Shown here piece after piece: positions 51,855 through 61,049 of a stretch of DNA of 64,000 nucleotides. Under the pieces are notes generated by a model. That model searched no databases and was not told the DNA's origin. It worked only from the letters and a program-made list of their open reading frames with translations. Made by a program: the position numbers and the translations under genes. The stretch's first letter is position 1. The number at the start of each line of letters is the position of its first letter. This stretch comes from Paenarthrobacter nitroguajacolicus (lineage in GTDB: Bacteria > Actinomycetota > Actinomycetes > Actinomycetales > Micrococcaceae). The DNA lies in NCBI RefSeq assembly GCF_029952445.1, contig NZ_JAQPPK010000018.1:1-64000 (forward strand), given 5' to 3'.

Positions 51855-53318
51855 ATGAGTGACATCGCCGCGTCCACCATCGCCTTCAAGGGTCAGTTCG
51901 CACGGGAGTTCCCGGAGCTGGCCATTCCGTGGCGCGCGGAGGAGGCCCCCGATCCGCAGCTTCTGGTACTCAACCAGCCGCTCGCCGTCGAACTTGGTTT
52001 TGATCCTGGGTTCCTCCGGAGCCCGGAGGGCGTGCGGCTGCTGATCGGCAATGCCATTCCGGAAGATGCCACCCCTGTTGCCCAGGGCTATTCGGGCCAC
52101 CAGTTCGGTTGGTATTCGCCGCGGTTGGGGGATGGGCGTGCCCTCCTTTTGGGCGAGGTCGCCGGCACGGACGGGAAGCTCCGCGACATCCATCTGAAGG
52201 GCTCGGGCCGGACGCCGTTTGCCCGGAATGGTGATGGACAGGCTGCCATTGGACCCATGATGCGCGAGTACATCGTCAGTGAGTCGATGCATGCCTTGGG
52301 GGTTCCGACCACCAGGTCTCTCGCGGTTGTGGCAACAGGGCGGTCGGTCCAGCGCGAGACGCTTCTCCCGGGCGCGGTCCTGACCCGGGTGGCCAGCAGC
52401 CATGTGCGGGTGGGCAGCTTCCAGTACGCCCGGGCCAGCAACGATATGGAACTGCTGCGGCGCCTCGCTGACCATGCGATCGAACGCCACCACCCGGCGT
52501 CGGACGGTGAAGCGAACCGGTACCTCGCGCTCCTCAAGTCCGTCATATCGGTCCAGGCGCAGCTTGTTGCCCAGTGGATGCTGGTGGGTTTCGTCCACGG
52601 CGTGATGAACACGGACAACATGACGGTGTCCGGCGAAACCATCGACTACGGTCCGTGCGCGTTCATGGACGGTTTCGATCCCGGGGCCGTGTACAGCTCC
52701 ATCGATGAGCAGGGCCGCTACGCGTACCGCAACCAGCCGGTGGTGGCCGAGTGGAACCTCGCGCGTTTCGCTGAAGCTTTGGCGCCCCTGATCCACGAGG
52801 ATGAGGAGCAGGCGGTCGCGCTCGCCGTGGAGGCGCTCGGCGGGTTCCGGCAGCAGTACAGTGATGCGTGGTTCAGCGGGATGGTTGCCAAGCTTGGGCT
52901 GCCTGAGGGAATTGACGACGCCGTTTCGTCACCTTTGGTGGATGGCCTCCTTGGGCTGATCCAGGAGGCACGGGCCGACTACACCTCGTTCTTCCGCAAC
53001 CTGGGAAAGGCCGCCCGCGGAGATGTCGAGCCGACCCGCGGCGCTGTCCTCGACCTTGCCGCGTTCGACGAATGGCTGGACCGCTGGCGGGCTGCCGGAC
53101 CGGACGCAGATGCCATGGATCGCGTGAACCCTGTCTATATTCCGCGCAACCACTTGGTGGAAGAGGCCCTCGCAGCTGCGAGCAACGGGGACCTCGGCCC
53201 GACAGTGCAGCTACTTGAGGCGATCAGCTCCCCGTATGTTGAACGTCCTGGCCTGGAAAAGTTTGCTGCTCCTGCACCGGAGAGCTTCGGCCCATATCGG
53301 ACATTCTGCGGCACCTGA
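51855..53318 (+). CDS. selO: protein adenylyltransferase SelO (YdiU)
   Basis: A 487-residue pseudokinase-fold AMPylase. [36 protein letters not shown] and [20 protein letters not shown] are family blocks; the last holds the catalytic Asp region and the DYG metal site. SelO transfers AMP from ATP to proteins in redox stress. The protein ends FCGT, with Cys at the antepenultimate position where other SelO proteins have Sec or Cys. No ribosome site precedes ATG 51855, while a TATCCT box ends seven bases before it, so the mRNA may be leaderless. Confidence 0.92.
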   Translation: MSDIAASTIAFKGQFAREFPELAIPWRAEEAPDPQLLVLNQPLAVELGFDPGFLRSPEGVRLLIGNAIPEDATPVAQGYSGHQFGWYSPRLGDGRALLLGEVAGTDGKLRDIHLKGSGRTPFARNGDGQAAIGPMMREYIVSESMHALGVPTTRSLAVVATGRSVQRETLLPGAVLTRVASSHVRVGSFQYARASNDMELLRRLADHAIERHHPASDGEANRYLALLKSVISVQAQLVAQWMLVGFVHGVMNTDNMTVSGETIDYGPCAFMDGFDPGAVYSSIDEQGRYAYRNQPVVAEWNLARFAEALAPLIHEDEEQAVALAVEALGGFRQQYSDAWFSGMVAKLGLPEGIDDAVSSPLVDGLLGLIQEARADYTSFFRNLGKAARGDVEPTRGAVLDLAAFDEWLDRWRAAGPDADAMDRVNPVYIPRNHLVEEALAAASNGDLGPTVQLLEAISSPYVERPGLEKFAAPAPESFGPYRTFCGT

Positions 53319-53345
53319 GTTTATCCGCCAAGGTGAGTTAAATAC

Positions 53346-53382
53346 CAAGGGCAAGCGAGCCGGATGGCGTCGCTTGCCCTTG
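53346..53382. terminator. intrinsic terminator after selO
   Basis: CAAGGGCAAGCGA (53346-53358) and TCGCTTGCCCTTG (53370-53382) pair perfectly over 13 bases, followed by TCTTTGT. The symmetric stem lies between selO and a converging small gene and may serve both. Confidence 0.85.
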
Positions 53383-53401
53383 TCTTTGTGGTCCTTGTTC
53401 G

Positions 53402-53581
53402 TCAGCTCCAGATGGCCCTGACCACCATGTCTGCACCGGCAGCCAAGTGATTGCCGGTGTGTCCTGCGTCCAGAACACATACGTCTTCAGAATCAGGCGA
53501 ACCTGTTGTGACCAGGCACTCTGCTGCCCTGAAACTGAGGAGGTCTACTGGAAGGTTGTCGCCAATGCGAAGTTCACTCAT
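53402..53581 (-). CDS. 59-residue hypothetical protein with C-x5-H-x3-H motif
   Basis: ATG 53581 has AGAGG six bases upstream. The protein begins MSELRIGDNLPVDLL and has C at residue 22, then CVLDAGHTGNHL (C, H, H) and ends in Trp-Ser. The C...GHxGxH pattern is common in small actinobacterial proteins of unknown function and may bind a metal. Confidence 0.55.
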   Translation of the reverse strand: MSELRIGDNLPVDLLSFRAAECLVTTGSPDSEDVCVLDAGHTGNHLAAGADMVVRAIWS

Positions 53582-53732
53582 GATGCCCTCTTGGTTTATC
53601 CGGGCATCGCTACTGGTATCGCTAGCCCGGTATTTGTGGAGAGATGTCTCCTGTGGTCGCCGGACTTCATCAGCGCATGACTCCATCCTGCCCTGATATG
53701 GGGGCTTACGTCTACGCGGGCGATCTGAGGGC

Positions 53733-54149
53733 TTAGTTGATCTTGGTGTCCCGCACGATCGCCATGAGTTCGTCACGCAGGCTTTCGGAGTCCAGATTGA
53801 CGGCTGAAAGCACGGAGTTCTCTTGGCCGTGGGACTGTTCCAGCAGGTCCAGGCCCAGGGCGGTAATCGATATCAATTGGCTGCGGCGGTCGAAGCGGTT
53901 GGGTTCGCGAAGGATGAATCCCCTGGATTCGAGCCTGGTGAGGAGTGGTCCGATGGTTTGGGCTTGGACGCGGACGCTCTGGGCAAGTTTTCCCGGGGCA
54001 ATGGGCCCCAGAGTTGCGACGGCGTCCAACGTCAGCACCGCTGGATAGGTCAGTCCAAGCGGGCGCAGTTTCTCGTTCCATGCCAGCTCCACCAGCCTTG
54101 CCGCCGTGGACAGCAACCGGCTGGTTGGCCAACGTTCCATATCCGGCAT
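53733..54149 (-). CDS. MarR family transcriptional regulator
   Basis: A 138-residue winged-helix regulator. APGKLAQSVRVQAQTIGPLL is the helix-turn-helix and LESRGFILREPNRFDRRSQL the wing with the conserved Asp-Arg-Arg. MarR proteins repress neighbouring genes and release on binding small aromatics or oxidants. The membrane protein gene at 54253 is divergent and the nearest candidate target. Confidence 0.88.
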   Translation of the reverse strand: MPDMERWPTSRLLSTAARLVELAWNEKLRPLGLTYPAVLTLDAVATLGPIAPGKLAQSVRVQAQTIGPLLTRLESRGFILREPNRFDRRSQLISITALGLDLLEQSHGQENSVLSAVNLDSESLRDELMAIVRDTKIN

Positions 54150-54252
54150 TCAGGCACCCCCGGCCTTTCAAGAATAGTCAGCTTACTTACTAGGCTACAT
54201 CAGTCATTGGTTTGTTCATCTTTTGTATTCACGGGTGGGCTAGGGTTTCGCT

Positions 54253-54879
54253 ATGTCGAAGTCCCTTGCTGATGAGGCCGCCGGGCACGTTGTGCATTTC
54301 GTTGACCGCTTGGATGCCTCGGGGTCGGCTCCCGAGTCGCTCAAGCTCCCCAAGCATCTGGGTGCACTCGGGCGACTGGTCTTCGCCGCGGTCAACGTGC
54401 TGGCCATGGCTGTTGTGGCCGGCGCTCTGTATCTCATATGGACAGGGGAGACCCCAGGGTTGTGGTTCAACCTCTTGTTCACGGTGATCCTCGGCGCAAT
54501 TCCCGTGGTGTTGTGGGCGATCCTCGTTGGGTCCGTCGCTGAAGCGAGGTCGGATCTACAACTTCAGGCCGTGTGGGAGCAGGCACGGGAACGGGCCCAA
54601 GCCGTGCGCGGCACTGTTGCGGCACGGGACATCCGGCTAGCCGAGGAAGGATCGGTGTCCTCTTTTGAGCTCGCGGTTGCGCTTGAGGACGGTTCGACCG
54701 TCAGTGGCCGTTGGCGTCCGGCGAAGTCGTCGAGCCGCTTGCCGCTCCAGCCGCAGGTGCCAGGGGTGGGATCTGAGGTCATCGTCTGGAGGGTCGCCGA
54801 AGCTGGCGGGGCCAGCCACCCGCTTGTCATCCAGGTAATCGACCCGACGGTTGTGCAGCCGCGGCGTACCGCCAGTTAA
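54253..54879 (+). CDS. membrane protein of unknown function
   Basis: A 208-residue protein with two membrane helices (LVFAAVNVLAMAVVAGALYL and LLFTVILGAIPVVLWAILVG) and a soluble C-terminal half of beta-strand character (FELAVALEDGSTVSGRW, GSEVIVWRVAE). No family is recognised. It starts at ATG 54253, divergent from the MarR gene. Confidence 0.65.
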   Translation: MSKSLADEAAGHVVHFVDRLDASGSAPESLKLPKHLGALGRLVFAAVNVLAMAVVAGALYLIWTGETPGLWFNLLFTVILGAIPVVLWAILVGSVAEARSDLQLQAVWEQARERAQAVRGTVAARDIRLAEEGSVSSFELAVALEDGSTVSGRWRPAKSSSRLPLQPQVPGVGSEVIVWRVAEAGGASHPLVIQVIDPTVVQPRRTAS

Positions 54880-55130
54880 CGAGGACAATAGGAATCCCAT
54901 TTATTTGCTGGGCGGACCGGTGGTTCGTAGATAGGCATCGCTGAACTCGCCGCGGCACCCGCAGCAACGTCTGTAGACATAGGCAAGGCAGTGGAGTAAT
55001 TAGAGCACAAGATGTTTGCGTATTCGGGATTCTTGGCTGTAATGTCCCGACTTAGGCTCTCCTAAGCCCGCGCTTTATCCCCGGGGCGCTACCCGTTCGC
55101 ATCGCACCCTTTCCCCGAGAGGCTCCACCC

Positions 55131-55778
55131 GTGTCCTTACTTCCTCCTGCCCATTTCCCGGTGGCCGAACCCCCTGACGCTGGCGTCCTCAGCGAACCAG
55201 CGGAAATCGCGGATCCTGCGATGGGCCGACCACATGGTCGCCGGTTGCCTCTGGTGTTGCTTGGAGTGCTCTGCACGGTCGGCTGGACTGGATCGCTGTT
55301 GTTCGGGCATTTCGTGGATTGCGGACCGGGCCTCCACAGGATCGGGCTCGCCGTTCATATCCTTGCCCTGGTGATCTCTTTCGGCACCATCCTGGTTGTT
55401 GATTGGCTGGGCCTTCTGTGGCTGCTGGGCAAAGTCCAAATGCACGAATCCGGAAAACTCGAAGCGGCAGCCAAGCCTTTGATCTGGGGCGGGCTCGCCT
55501 TGCTCCTCATTTCCGGCGCCCTGATAGCCCCTGACCTGGACAACCCCGTTACCGTGGTCAAACTCGTGTGCGTTTTGGTTCTCATGCTCAACGGGTTGGG
55601 GATCGCTCCGGCAATGCACCAACTGCTTGCCCTGCCAGCGGGAACGCGATTCGGTGAACTTGGCCGGCGACTCCGCCTTCGACTCATGGTTGCTCTGAGC
55701 ATTTCCCAGGCATGCTGGTGGACGGCGGTCCTCATAGGTCTCGTCAACAGCACGCTTCGGCGGTGGGCCGGACTGTAG
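55131..55778 (+). CDS. polytopic membrane protein of unknown function
   Basis: A 215-residue protein starting GTG 55131 behind GAGAGG. After a 35-residue Pro-rich cytoplasmic start it has about five hydrophobic segments, including LPLVLLGVLCTVGWTGSLLF and VVKLVCVLVLMLNGLGIAPA. A His in LLFGHFVDCG and another in GLAVHILAL could bind haem, but this is only a guess. No domain is recognised. Confidence 0.65.
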   Translation: MSLLPPAHFPVAEPPDAGVLSEPAEIADPAMGRPHGRRLPLVLLGVLCTVGWTGSLLFGHFVDCGPGLHRIGLAVHILALVISFGTILVVDWLGLLWLLGKVQMHESGKLEAAAKPLIWGGLALLLISGALIAPDLDNPVTVVKLVCVLVLMLNGLGIAPAMHQLLALPAGTRFGELGRRLRLRLMVALSISQACWWTAVLIGLVNSTLRRWAGL

Positions 55779-55793
55779 CCGTCAGCCAGTCAT

Positions 55794-56306
55794 TCAGGAC
55801 AACTCCGACGCCGGGCGTCCACCGTTGCGCTCGGCACTGTGCACGTGCAGGGCGCGGCGCATGGCCTGGCGGTTTTCTTCCGCAGGTTCAGGCTGGTCAG
55901 CCACGCGGTAGAGGTCTGCGGCCCATTGGAACTCGTCGGCGGCGGCACGGAAGCGGGCTTCGTCGAACAGGCGCCGGCCGATGTGGTGGCGGACGTAGGC
56001 TTCCTCTTCGGGGGTCCGGACGGTTCGGAGTGCTTTTTCGTGAAGCACAGCAGCGTCATGCCAGCGGTACTGCCGTTGGTAAACCTGGGCGAGGATCAGC
56101 AGCAGCTCGCGGCGGTCGGGGGAGTCGGGAAGCAGCTTGAAGCCTTCGTCCAAGGCCTGGGAGTCCCTGCGAAGCAAGGCCAGGTACCTGATGCGTTCCA
56201 CGGGCGGACAGTCACCGGCCAGTGCAGCTTCCAGTGCGGCGCGGTCTATAACCACGTCGCGGAATGTCGAAGGATCAGTACGCCAAGGACTTGCAGTTTC
56301 TTCCAC
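55794..56306 (-). CDS. small TPR-like protein
   Basis: A 170-residue helical protein with TPR-type repeats: LLILAQVYQRQYRWHDAAVL, VRHHIGRRLFDEARFRAAAD and FQWAADLYRVADQPEPA. Start GTG 56306 is tentative. Likely a cytoplasmic adaptor; the partner is unknown. It converges on the membrane protein gene at 55131. Confidence 0.65.
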   Translation of the reverse strand: MEETASPWRTDPSTFRDVVIDRAALEAALAGDCPPVERIRYLALLRRDSQALDEGFKLLPDSPDRRELLLILAQVYQRQYRWHDAAVLHEKALRTVRTPEEEAYVRHHIGRRLFDEARFRAAADEFQWAADLYRVADQPEPAEENRQAMRRALHVHSAERNGGRPASELS

Positions 56307-56419
56307 CGTGATGTGCCCCCCATAGGACTGTTATGGAGCCAACTGTGCGCGGCCGCCGTCGATGGCAAGCTGCGCAAGACTCCATAATCTCATGAAGTGT
56401 CCACCCCGCAAGCCAAGCA

Positions 56420-57001
56420 TCAGTGGAGCTGGTTGTCCGGGGGAGTGGCACGCCAGGAATGGAACGGAACAGTCAGGCCGGCACGTGTGGGTGCGCAGGT
56501 AAAAGGACCGGCAGTGGCGGTCAGATCCGGCGCGAAAGGGACCACGCGCACCAATTGCAGCTGACCTGTTCCTGCCGCTGCCCGGATGGTCAGCGCGTCA
56601 CCCGAACGGCTGACGCGTACGCGGACCCGGCCACCGTTCCACTCCGGAACTGGCGCCAAGGACCAGTCGGAGAAGCGGTCGGTGACCACCGCGCCCAGTT
56701 GAGCGGCGCCGTCGGCGAATTCCACGCCCGCCTTGACCCAATGCTCGTCACTGACCCGGACGAAAATCCCGGCCTGATCGAACTGCTCTGAGAACGCGGC
56801 GGTGAACTCAACCTCCATGGCACTGTCCTGCGGAAAGGGCGCCAGCAGCGCGTGTTCAGTGTCGTGGACGAACCCGTAGGAGGTGACGCGCCAGGCGTCG
56901 CTGCTTTCGGCTGCGGTCACCAGGAGGTCTGTTTCATGCTCGACGACGGCGGCCGGCTGGTTGGTCCACTCGCCGCGGCTCCACGGAATGTCCGTACTCA
57001 C
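56420..57001 (-). CDS. DUF1349 family protein (concanavalin-like fold)
   Basis: A 193-residue protein. EVEFTAAFSEQFDQAGIFVR, HWVKAGVEFADGAAQLGAVV and SDWSLAPVPEW are the DUF1349 blocks, a beta-sandwich fold; yeast Ree1 shares it. Start GTG 57001 has AAGGAG five bases upstream. The ligand is unknown but sugars are common for the fold. Confidence 0.85.
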   Translation of the reverse strand: MSTDIPWSRGEWTNQPAAVVEHETDLLVTAAESSDAWRVTSYGFVHDTEHALLAPFPQDSAMEVEFTAAFSEQFDQAGIFVRVSDEHWVKAGVEFADGAAQLGAVVTDRFSDWSLAPVPEWNGGRVRVRVSRSGDALTIRAAAGTGQLQLVRVVPFAPDLTATAGPFTCAPTRAGLTVPFHSWRATPPDNQLH

Positions 57002-57201
57002 AGGGCTCCTTGATTTTGGGGAACAATGACTCCACTCTGACACAGAGGTTTCCAGTACTCAGGGAAGGGAAGCCGGGCAGGTAGTGAGTACATTGCCATG
57101 GCCAAAAGGTGAGTACCAACTACCCATGCGCTGGGCGGATAATTGCTATTTACTGAGTCCAGCGGCCCCCGAGCCAATGATGAAAACGTGGGAGGTGCAG
57201 G

Positions 57202-57600
57202 ATGGAACAGGTTGACTTGGACGACGGCGTCCTCCGTTTGGAAGGTGGACTTCTGCATCTGGTGTGGAATCACGGGGTGCGTATCGAAGCGGGTAACGCC
57301 CGCGCGGCCGTCGAGGCCGTCAATAGACTCGCGGGCGGCCGAACGTTTCCGCTGTTGGTGGAGATGGCCGCCACCACGTTCCTGAGCCATGGAGCGCGTT
57401 CGGTTTTTGAGGAACCCTGTGCCGCCTCGAGGATCGCGTTACTTGGTGAAAGCCCCGTGGATCGGACCGTGGCCCAGTACCAGCTCCACACCAGCAAGCT
57501 TCCGTGCCCCACCGAGTTCTTCACGTCCCGCGTTCAAGCGTTGGCGTGGCTCAGCGAAGATGCCCAGTCGGAAGATGAGTCCGTTCCCGCGGCCATGTGA
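57202..57600 (+). CDS. STAS/SpoIIAA-like small protein, DUF7793-type (second copy)
   Basis: A 132-residue paralogue of the gene at 23870. Shared features are LLVEMAATTFLSHGARSVF, RIALLGESPVDRTVAQ and LPCPTEFFTSRVQALAWL. A GGAGGTGCAGG ribosome site precedes ATG 57202. Its neighbours (DUF1349, AraC) differ from those of the first copy, so the context does not define a role. Confidence 0.65.
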   Translation: MEQVDLDDGVLRLEGGLLHLVWNHGVRIEAGNARAAVEAVNRLAGGRTFPLLVEMAATTFLSHGARSVFEEPCAASRIALLGESPVDRTVAQYQLHTSKLPCPTEFFTSRVQALAWLSEDAQSEDESVPAAM

Positions 57601-57617
57601 CTAGCCCTTTCCCGGGC

Positions 57618-58394
57618 TCAGGGTGCGAAGGTCCCAGGCGTTGTTCCGAGGACTCGCCTGAAATGCCTGGTGAGGTGCGATTGGTCGTGGAATCCTGACT
57701 CGACGGCAGCTTCGGAAGCTGGGACGCCGTCCAGCAGCAGACGCCGGGCGCGGTCCACCCTGCGTCCTGTGACGTAGCGGTAAGGGGCGATGCCGTAGGC
57801 CTTGGAGAAGGCACGCACCAGATGGCCTGGATGGGCACCAAGAATGTTGGCAGCTTCGGCAATGGTGAACGAATCCAAAAGGCGGTCGTCGAGCAGCTCG
57901 CGCAGCCGTCGGGCCAAGGGCGCGTCATGGGTGTGGGTGAAGCCTGGACGAAGGTGGGACTGGACCGAGCTCTGGAGAGACAGGACTCCGCATTCGGCGG
58001 CCATCGCGTCCGCGGGGGAGGAAAGTGCGGCGTGGATGCCTTTCACGGCAGTCACCATCGCCGGGTCAAGCAGCCTCGGCCGCGATGCCGCCATGTCAGC
58101 GGCTTCGGCGGGAAGCCAGTCTTCGCTCAGGTACAGGACCCGCTTGCGGAACGCTTCACCCCCGACGGCGGAACGTCCGTCGTGTGGCACATGCGGCGGC
58201 AACAGGGTAATTGAAGCGGGGACGGCTTGATGCTCTGTGTGGTCGAGGTCGTAGGTCACTGCACCCTGGTCGATCAGCAGGACGGTCCAGTCCGCATGAG
58301 TGTGTGACGGGTAGCTGTGACGCTCGAAGGTAGCGTGCAGTACTTCCCGGACGTAGGGCACTCCGGGATGCCATGCCCGTACTGAATCGCCCAT
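57618..58394 (-). CDS. AraC family transcriptional regulator
   Basis: About 258 residues. The N-terminal part is a cupin-type sensor (YPSHTHADWTVLLIDQGAVT, LPPHVPHDGR). The C-terminal DNA-binding part has FTIAEAANILGAHPGHLVRA and SEAAVESGFHDQSHLTRHFR, the two AraC helix-turn-helix units. Start ATG 58394 (frame open to 58427). It is divergent from a DUF2000 gene with a short shared promoter region, so that gene is the likely target. Confidence 0.88.
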   Translation of the reverse strand: MGDSVRAWHPGVPYVREVLHATFERHSYPSHTHADWTVLLIDQGAVTYDLDHTEHQAVPASITLLPPHVPHDGRSAVGGEAFRKRVLYLSEDWLPAEAADMAASRPRLLDPAMVTAVKGIHAALSSPADAMAAECGVLSLQSSVQSHLRPGFTHTHDAPLARRLRELLDDRLLDSFTIAEAANILGAHPGHLVRAFSKAYGIAPYRYVTGRRVDRARRLLLDGVPASEAAVESGFHDQSHLTRHFRRVLGTTPGTFAP

Positions 58395-58444
58395 GTTAGA
58401 AATGTACAAGACGCGCGCCAGGGTCACTGGCCATGCTTGTCTTT

Positions 58445-58903
58445 ATGCACGAAAATTCGACTGCCACTATTGATTCCCTGCCCGCAGCCACCGCTCGTTT
58501 CGACACCAAGGTGGTGGTGGTCCTCAACGACGACCTGTTGCCCTGGCAAGAGCTTAACGTCACCGCTTTCCTCATGAGTGCCATTGCTACGAGCGCACCG
58601 GACCTGACCGGAGAGCCATACCGCGACCGGGACGGCAACCAGTACCTGGCCATGCTTCGGCAGCCCGTCCTGGTTATGTCCGCGGGTTCGGATCTTTTGG
58701 CCGCGGTCCGGCAGAAGGCCCTCGGGCGTGGCATTCCCACTGCCGTGTACACGCGAGAGCTGTTCTCCACCAGTCATGATGAAGCAAATCGAGCGGCGGT
58801 GGCAGACGTGCCCGCTGACAGCCTGAATTTGGTGGGAATCGCCCTCCGCGGTCCCCGGAACGTGGTTGACCGGATCGTCAAAGGAGCCCGGATGCACGAG
58901 TAG
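58445..58903 (+). CDS. DUF2000 domain protein
   Basis: About 152 residues. TKVVVVLNDDLLPWQELNVT, MLRQPVLVMSAGSDLLAAV and LVGIALRGPRNVVDRIVKGA are the DUF2000 blocks, a peptidyl-tRNA hydrolase-like fold. Start ATG 58445 is used; ATG 58433 is in frame. DUF2000 genes are often found beside AraC regulators, as here. Function is unknown. Confidence 0.8.
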   Translation: MHENSTATIDSLPAATARFDTKVVVVLNDDLLPWQELNVTAFLMSAIATSAPDLTGEPYRDRDGNQYLAMLRQPVLVMSAGSDLLAAVRQKALGRGIPTAVYTRELFSTSHDEANRAAVADVPADSLNLVGIALRGPRNVVDRIVKGARMHE

Positions 58904-58961
58904 GAGTGTTGGGTACGCTTCCGCGCCGGTCCAGGGCTGGACTGCGCAGACCGCGGACGGA

Positions 58962-59699
58962 CTAGTCCTCGAACTTCAGGTTTCCCTCGGCGCTTCCAGC
59001 CACCTTCTCCAGGATTTCTTCCGCCACGGCGTGGAGTTTCTGGTTGCGGTGGCTGGACGCTGTGGTCAACAGCCGGAACGCCTCGTCGTGGCTGCAGCGG
59101 TTTTGCGCCATGATCACACCGCAGGCCAGGTCAATGGCGGTTCGGCTGGCCATGGCGGCCTTCAGGTCAGTATTGAGCTGCTCCGTGCTTTCGATCCGGA
59201 TGGCCAAGCGCAGTGTACTTCCGGCGACCTCTGCAAATGCAGCCGCCTCCCGGATGACGCCCTCGGTAAACAGTCCTGGCGCCGGGGCGAAGAAGTTTAG
59301 AACTGCTTCCGATGTCTCTCCCAGCACCAAGGGCACGCCCAATGCACTATGGCAGCCTTCTGCGGCCAGAAGTTTGCTGTATTTGGGCCAGTTGGTGTCA
59401 GTTTCGACGTCGGCCAGCAGCATCGGCCGACCCTTATCCAATGCCTCCAGGCAAGGCCCTTCTTTAATGGATTGCTCAAGATGGTCCAGGTGCACGGCCT
59501 TTTCGCTGCTGCCTGCAACAGTGGCAGTGCGCTTCCGACGGCGGAGGGTCACCGCGCAGTCGATCGGGGCGCCGATGCTTTGGCTGATGGCCGAAGCTGC
59601 GAATCTGGTCAGGCCATCGAGGGTCGCCTTGATATCTGCGGAGCCGGCCACCAGCTCGTGCAGCCCGCGGATGTGCTCACCGTGATCAAAGGTCTCCAT
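58962..59699 (-). CDS. GAF and ANTAR domain protein (RNA-binding antiterminator type)
   Basis: A 245-residue protein. The GAF domain covers about 25-165 (GPCLEALDKGRPMLLADVET, SALGVPLVLGETSEAVLNFF). The C-terminal ANTAR domain (about 175-235) has RTAIDLACGVIMAQNRCSHD and EAFRLLTTASSHRNQKL. ANTAR proteins bind twin hairpins in nascent RNA to stop termination, controlled here by a signal bound to GAF. The targets are not evident. Confidence 0.9.
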   Translation of the reverse strand: METFDHGEHIRGLHELVAGSADIKATLDGLTRFAASAISQSIGAPIDCAVTLRRRKRTATVAGSSEKAVHLDHLEQSIKEGPCLEALDKGRPMLLADVETDTNWPKYSKLLAAEGCHSALGVPLVLGETSEAVLNFFAPAPGLFTEGVIREAAAFAEVAGSTLRLAIRIESTEQLNTDLKAAMASRTAIDLACGVIMAQNRCSHDEAFRLLTTASSHRNQKLHAVAEEILEKVAGSAEGNLKFED

Positions 59700-59776
59700 G
59701 CGCCCAATGGTAGGCCACTCCCGCCGTACATGCCTCTGGTTCCGGTGTCCCTGTCACTCCAGGCAGGTGAGCGCTA

Positions 59777-60976
59777 TCAGGAGTCCCCATCTCCGGCAGG
59801 AGTACAAGCCGTGGGTTCGGCAGCGAACGTGAACCATTCCGGCAGAGCCGCAGTGTATGCGGCACGCACCGTGGGGTCCTTGGTTGACGTCCAGTCCACA
59901 GTGGCTTTGACCTCCACCTCGTTCTTGTCCCATTCGAACCAGTTGATCATTTTCAGTGCCGGGTAGTCCCGTGGGATCGCGGGATCGAACAGCTGTGCCC
60001 ACCACGCTTCCTTGATGGCCAAAGGGGTGGCGCCCTCACCGGATGCAGTCGTGAGGGCTGCCGTTTCCGGGATAGCGACTGGCTTGTTCCGGGCAGCTCC
60101 ATACTCCGTATAGAAGTCCGGGACTGCAAGGTCATTTCCTCCGGCACCGTTGTAGTTGCCGGTGAGTTGCTGAAGAAACTTGCCCTGTTCGGGAATGACG
60201 TTGGCACCCCATGGGTATGTGTTGCCCCAGTGGTAGAGGGACATGCCTACCCAATCCACTGCTTCGTCTCCGGGGTAGTAGGGCGCATATGGATCGTCGG
60301 TCCCTGTGACTTCGCCGTCCTTGTTAGTGTCCAATGCTGCGAACTCCGCGGTACCGGCAACGGCTTGATACTTGCCGCCGCTAAAGGGATATCCGCCTCC
60401 GTAGTTCGGCGCCCACATCATGGCGCTGCCCGGGGCCTTCGCATGGATTGCAGTGGCCAGGCGCTGATAAGCAGCCACGTATGCTGTGGGCTGCTGGCCC
60501 CAGGCGTACCAGGAGCCGTTCATTTCGTGGGCGAACCTGACGATCACCGGAACGCCTGCATTGTTGAAGCGTGCCAGCCTGGATGATAGGTCGTCGGCGA
60601 CCTCGGGGGTGACGGCGGCCAGTCCCAGCTTCGGCTCGAGGGTGAGGAGCATCGTCCCGCCGTTGGCACGGATCTGTTCAAACGCTGCATCTACGTTTTC
60701 CATGTCCTTGTCGGACATCGGGAAGTCGGTGAAGGTCACCGTCACAGCCGGACGTTCGCCCAAATTCGCTGCGTATTGCTCCAGGGTTTCGTGCTCCCAA
60801 TCCAGATTCACGCCGGAAAGAATGCCTTCCTTGGGCGCCGACGGCGGGGTGGGCTCGCACGTGGCGACTGGGGGAGTGGTGGCACCTGGCTGGGGTCCAA
60901 CGCAAGCGGCCAGACAGCTTCCCAGCAGCACGGCAGCAGTGGTCACAGCACCAAACTTCCGGGGTCCCCAAGTCAT
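59777..60976 (-). CDS. GH26 family beta-mannanase-like lipoprotein
   Basis: About 399 residues. A lipoprotein signal with lipobox LAAC is followed by a Pro/Thr linker. The catalytic domain has the acid/base Glu in FAHEMNGSWYAWG and a likely nucleophile Glu in KPVAIPETA, matching GH26 endo-beta-1,4-mannanases; DTNKDGEVTGTDD looks like an inserted Ca2+-binding loop. It would be anchored outside the cell and cut mannan-type polysaccharides. ATG 60976 is used instead of TTG 60985. Confidence 0.85.
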   Translation of the reverse strand: MTWGPRKFGAVTTAAVLLGSCLAACVGPQPGATTPPVATCEPTPPSAPKEGILSGVNLDWEHETLEQYAANLGERPAVTVTFTDFPMSDKDMENVDAAFEQIRANGGTMLLTLEPKLGLAAVTPEVADDLSSRLARFNNAGVPVIVRFAHEMNGSWYAWGQQPTAYVAAYQRLATAIHAKAPGSAMMWAPNYGGGYPFSGGKYQAVAGTAEFAALDTNKDGEVTGTDDPYAPYYPGDEAVDWVGMSLYHWGNTYPWGANVIPEQGKFLQQLTGNYNGAGGNDLAVPDFYTEYGAARNKPVAIPETAALTTASGEGATPLAIKEAWWAQLFDPAIPRDYPALKMINWFEWDKNEVEVKATVDWTSTKDPTVRAAYTAALPEWFTFAAEPTACTPAGDGDS

Positions 60977-61049
60977 GGCTTTCAATTTAGCAGTGCACCT
61001 GTAGCATCAACCTCATCACCGCATTTCCCGCGCAGAGGAGCCGGAAGCC

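Noticed and set aside
51743..52796. Upstream part of a 438-residue minus-strand frame
   Set aside because: It is antisense to selO; only the last 83 codons, behind a GGGGAG site and GTG, look like a real small membrane protein.
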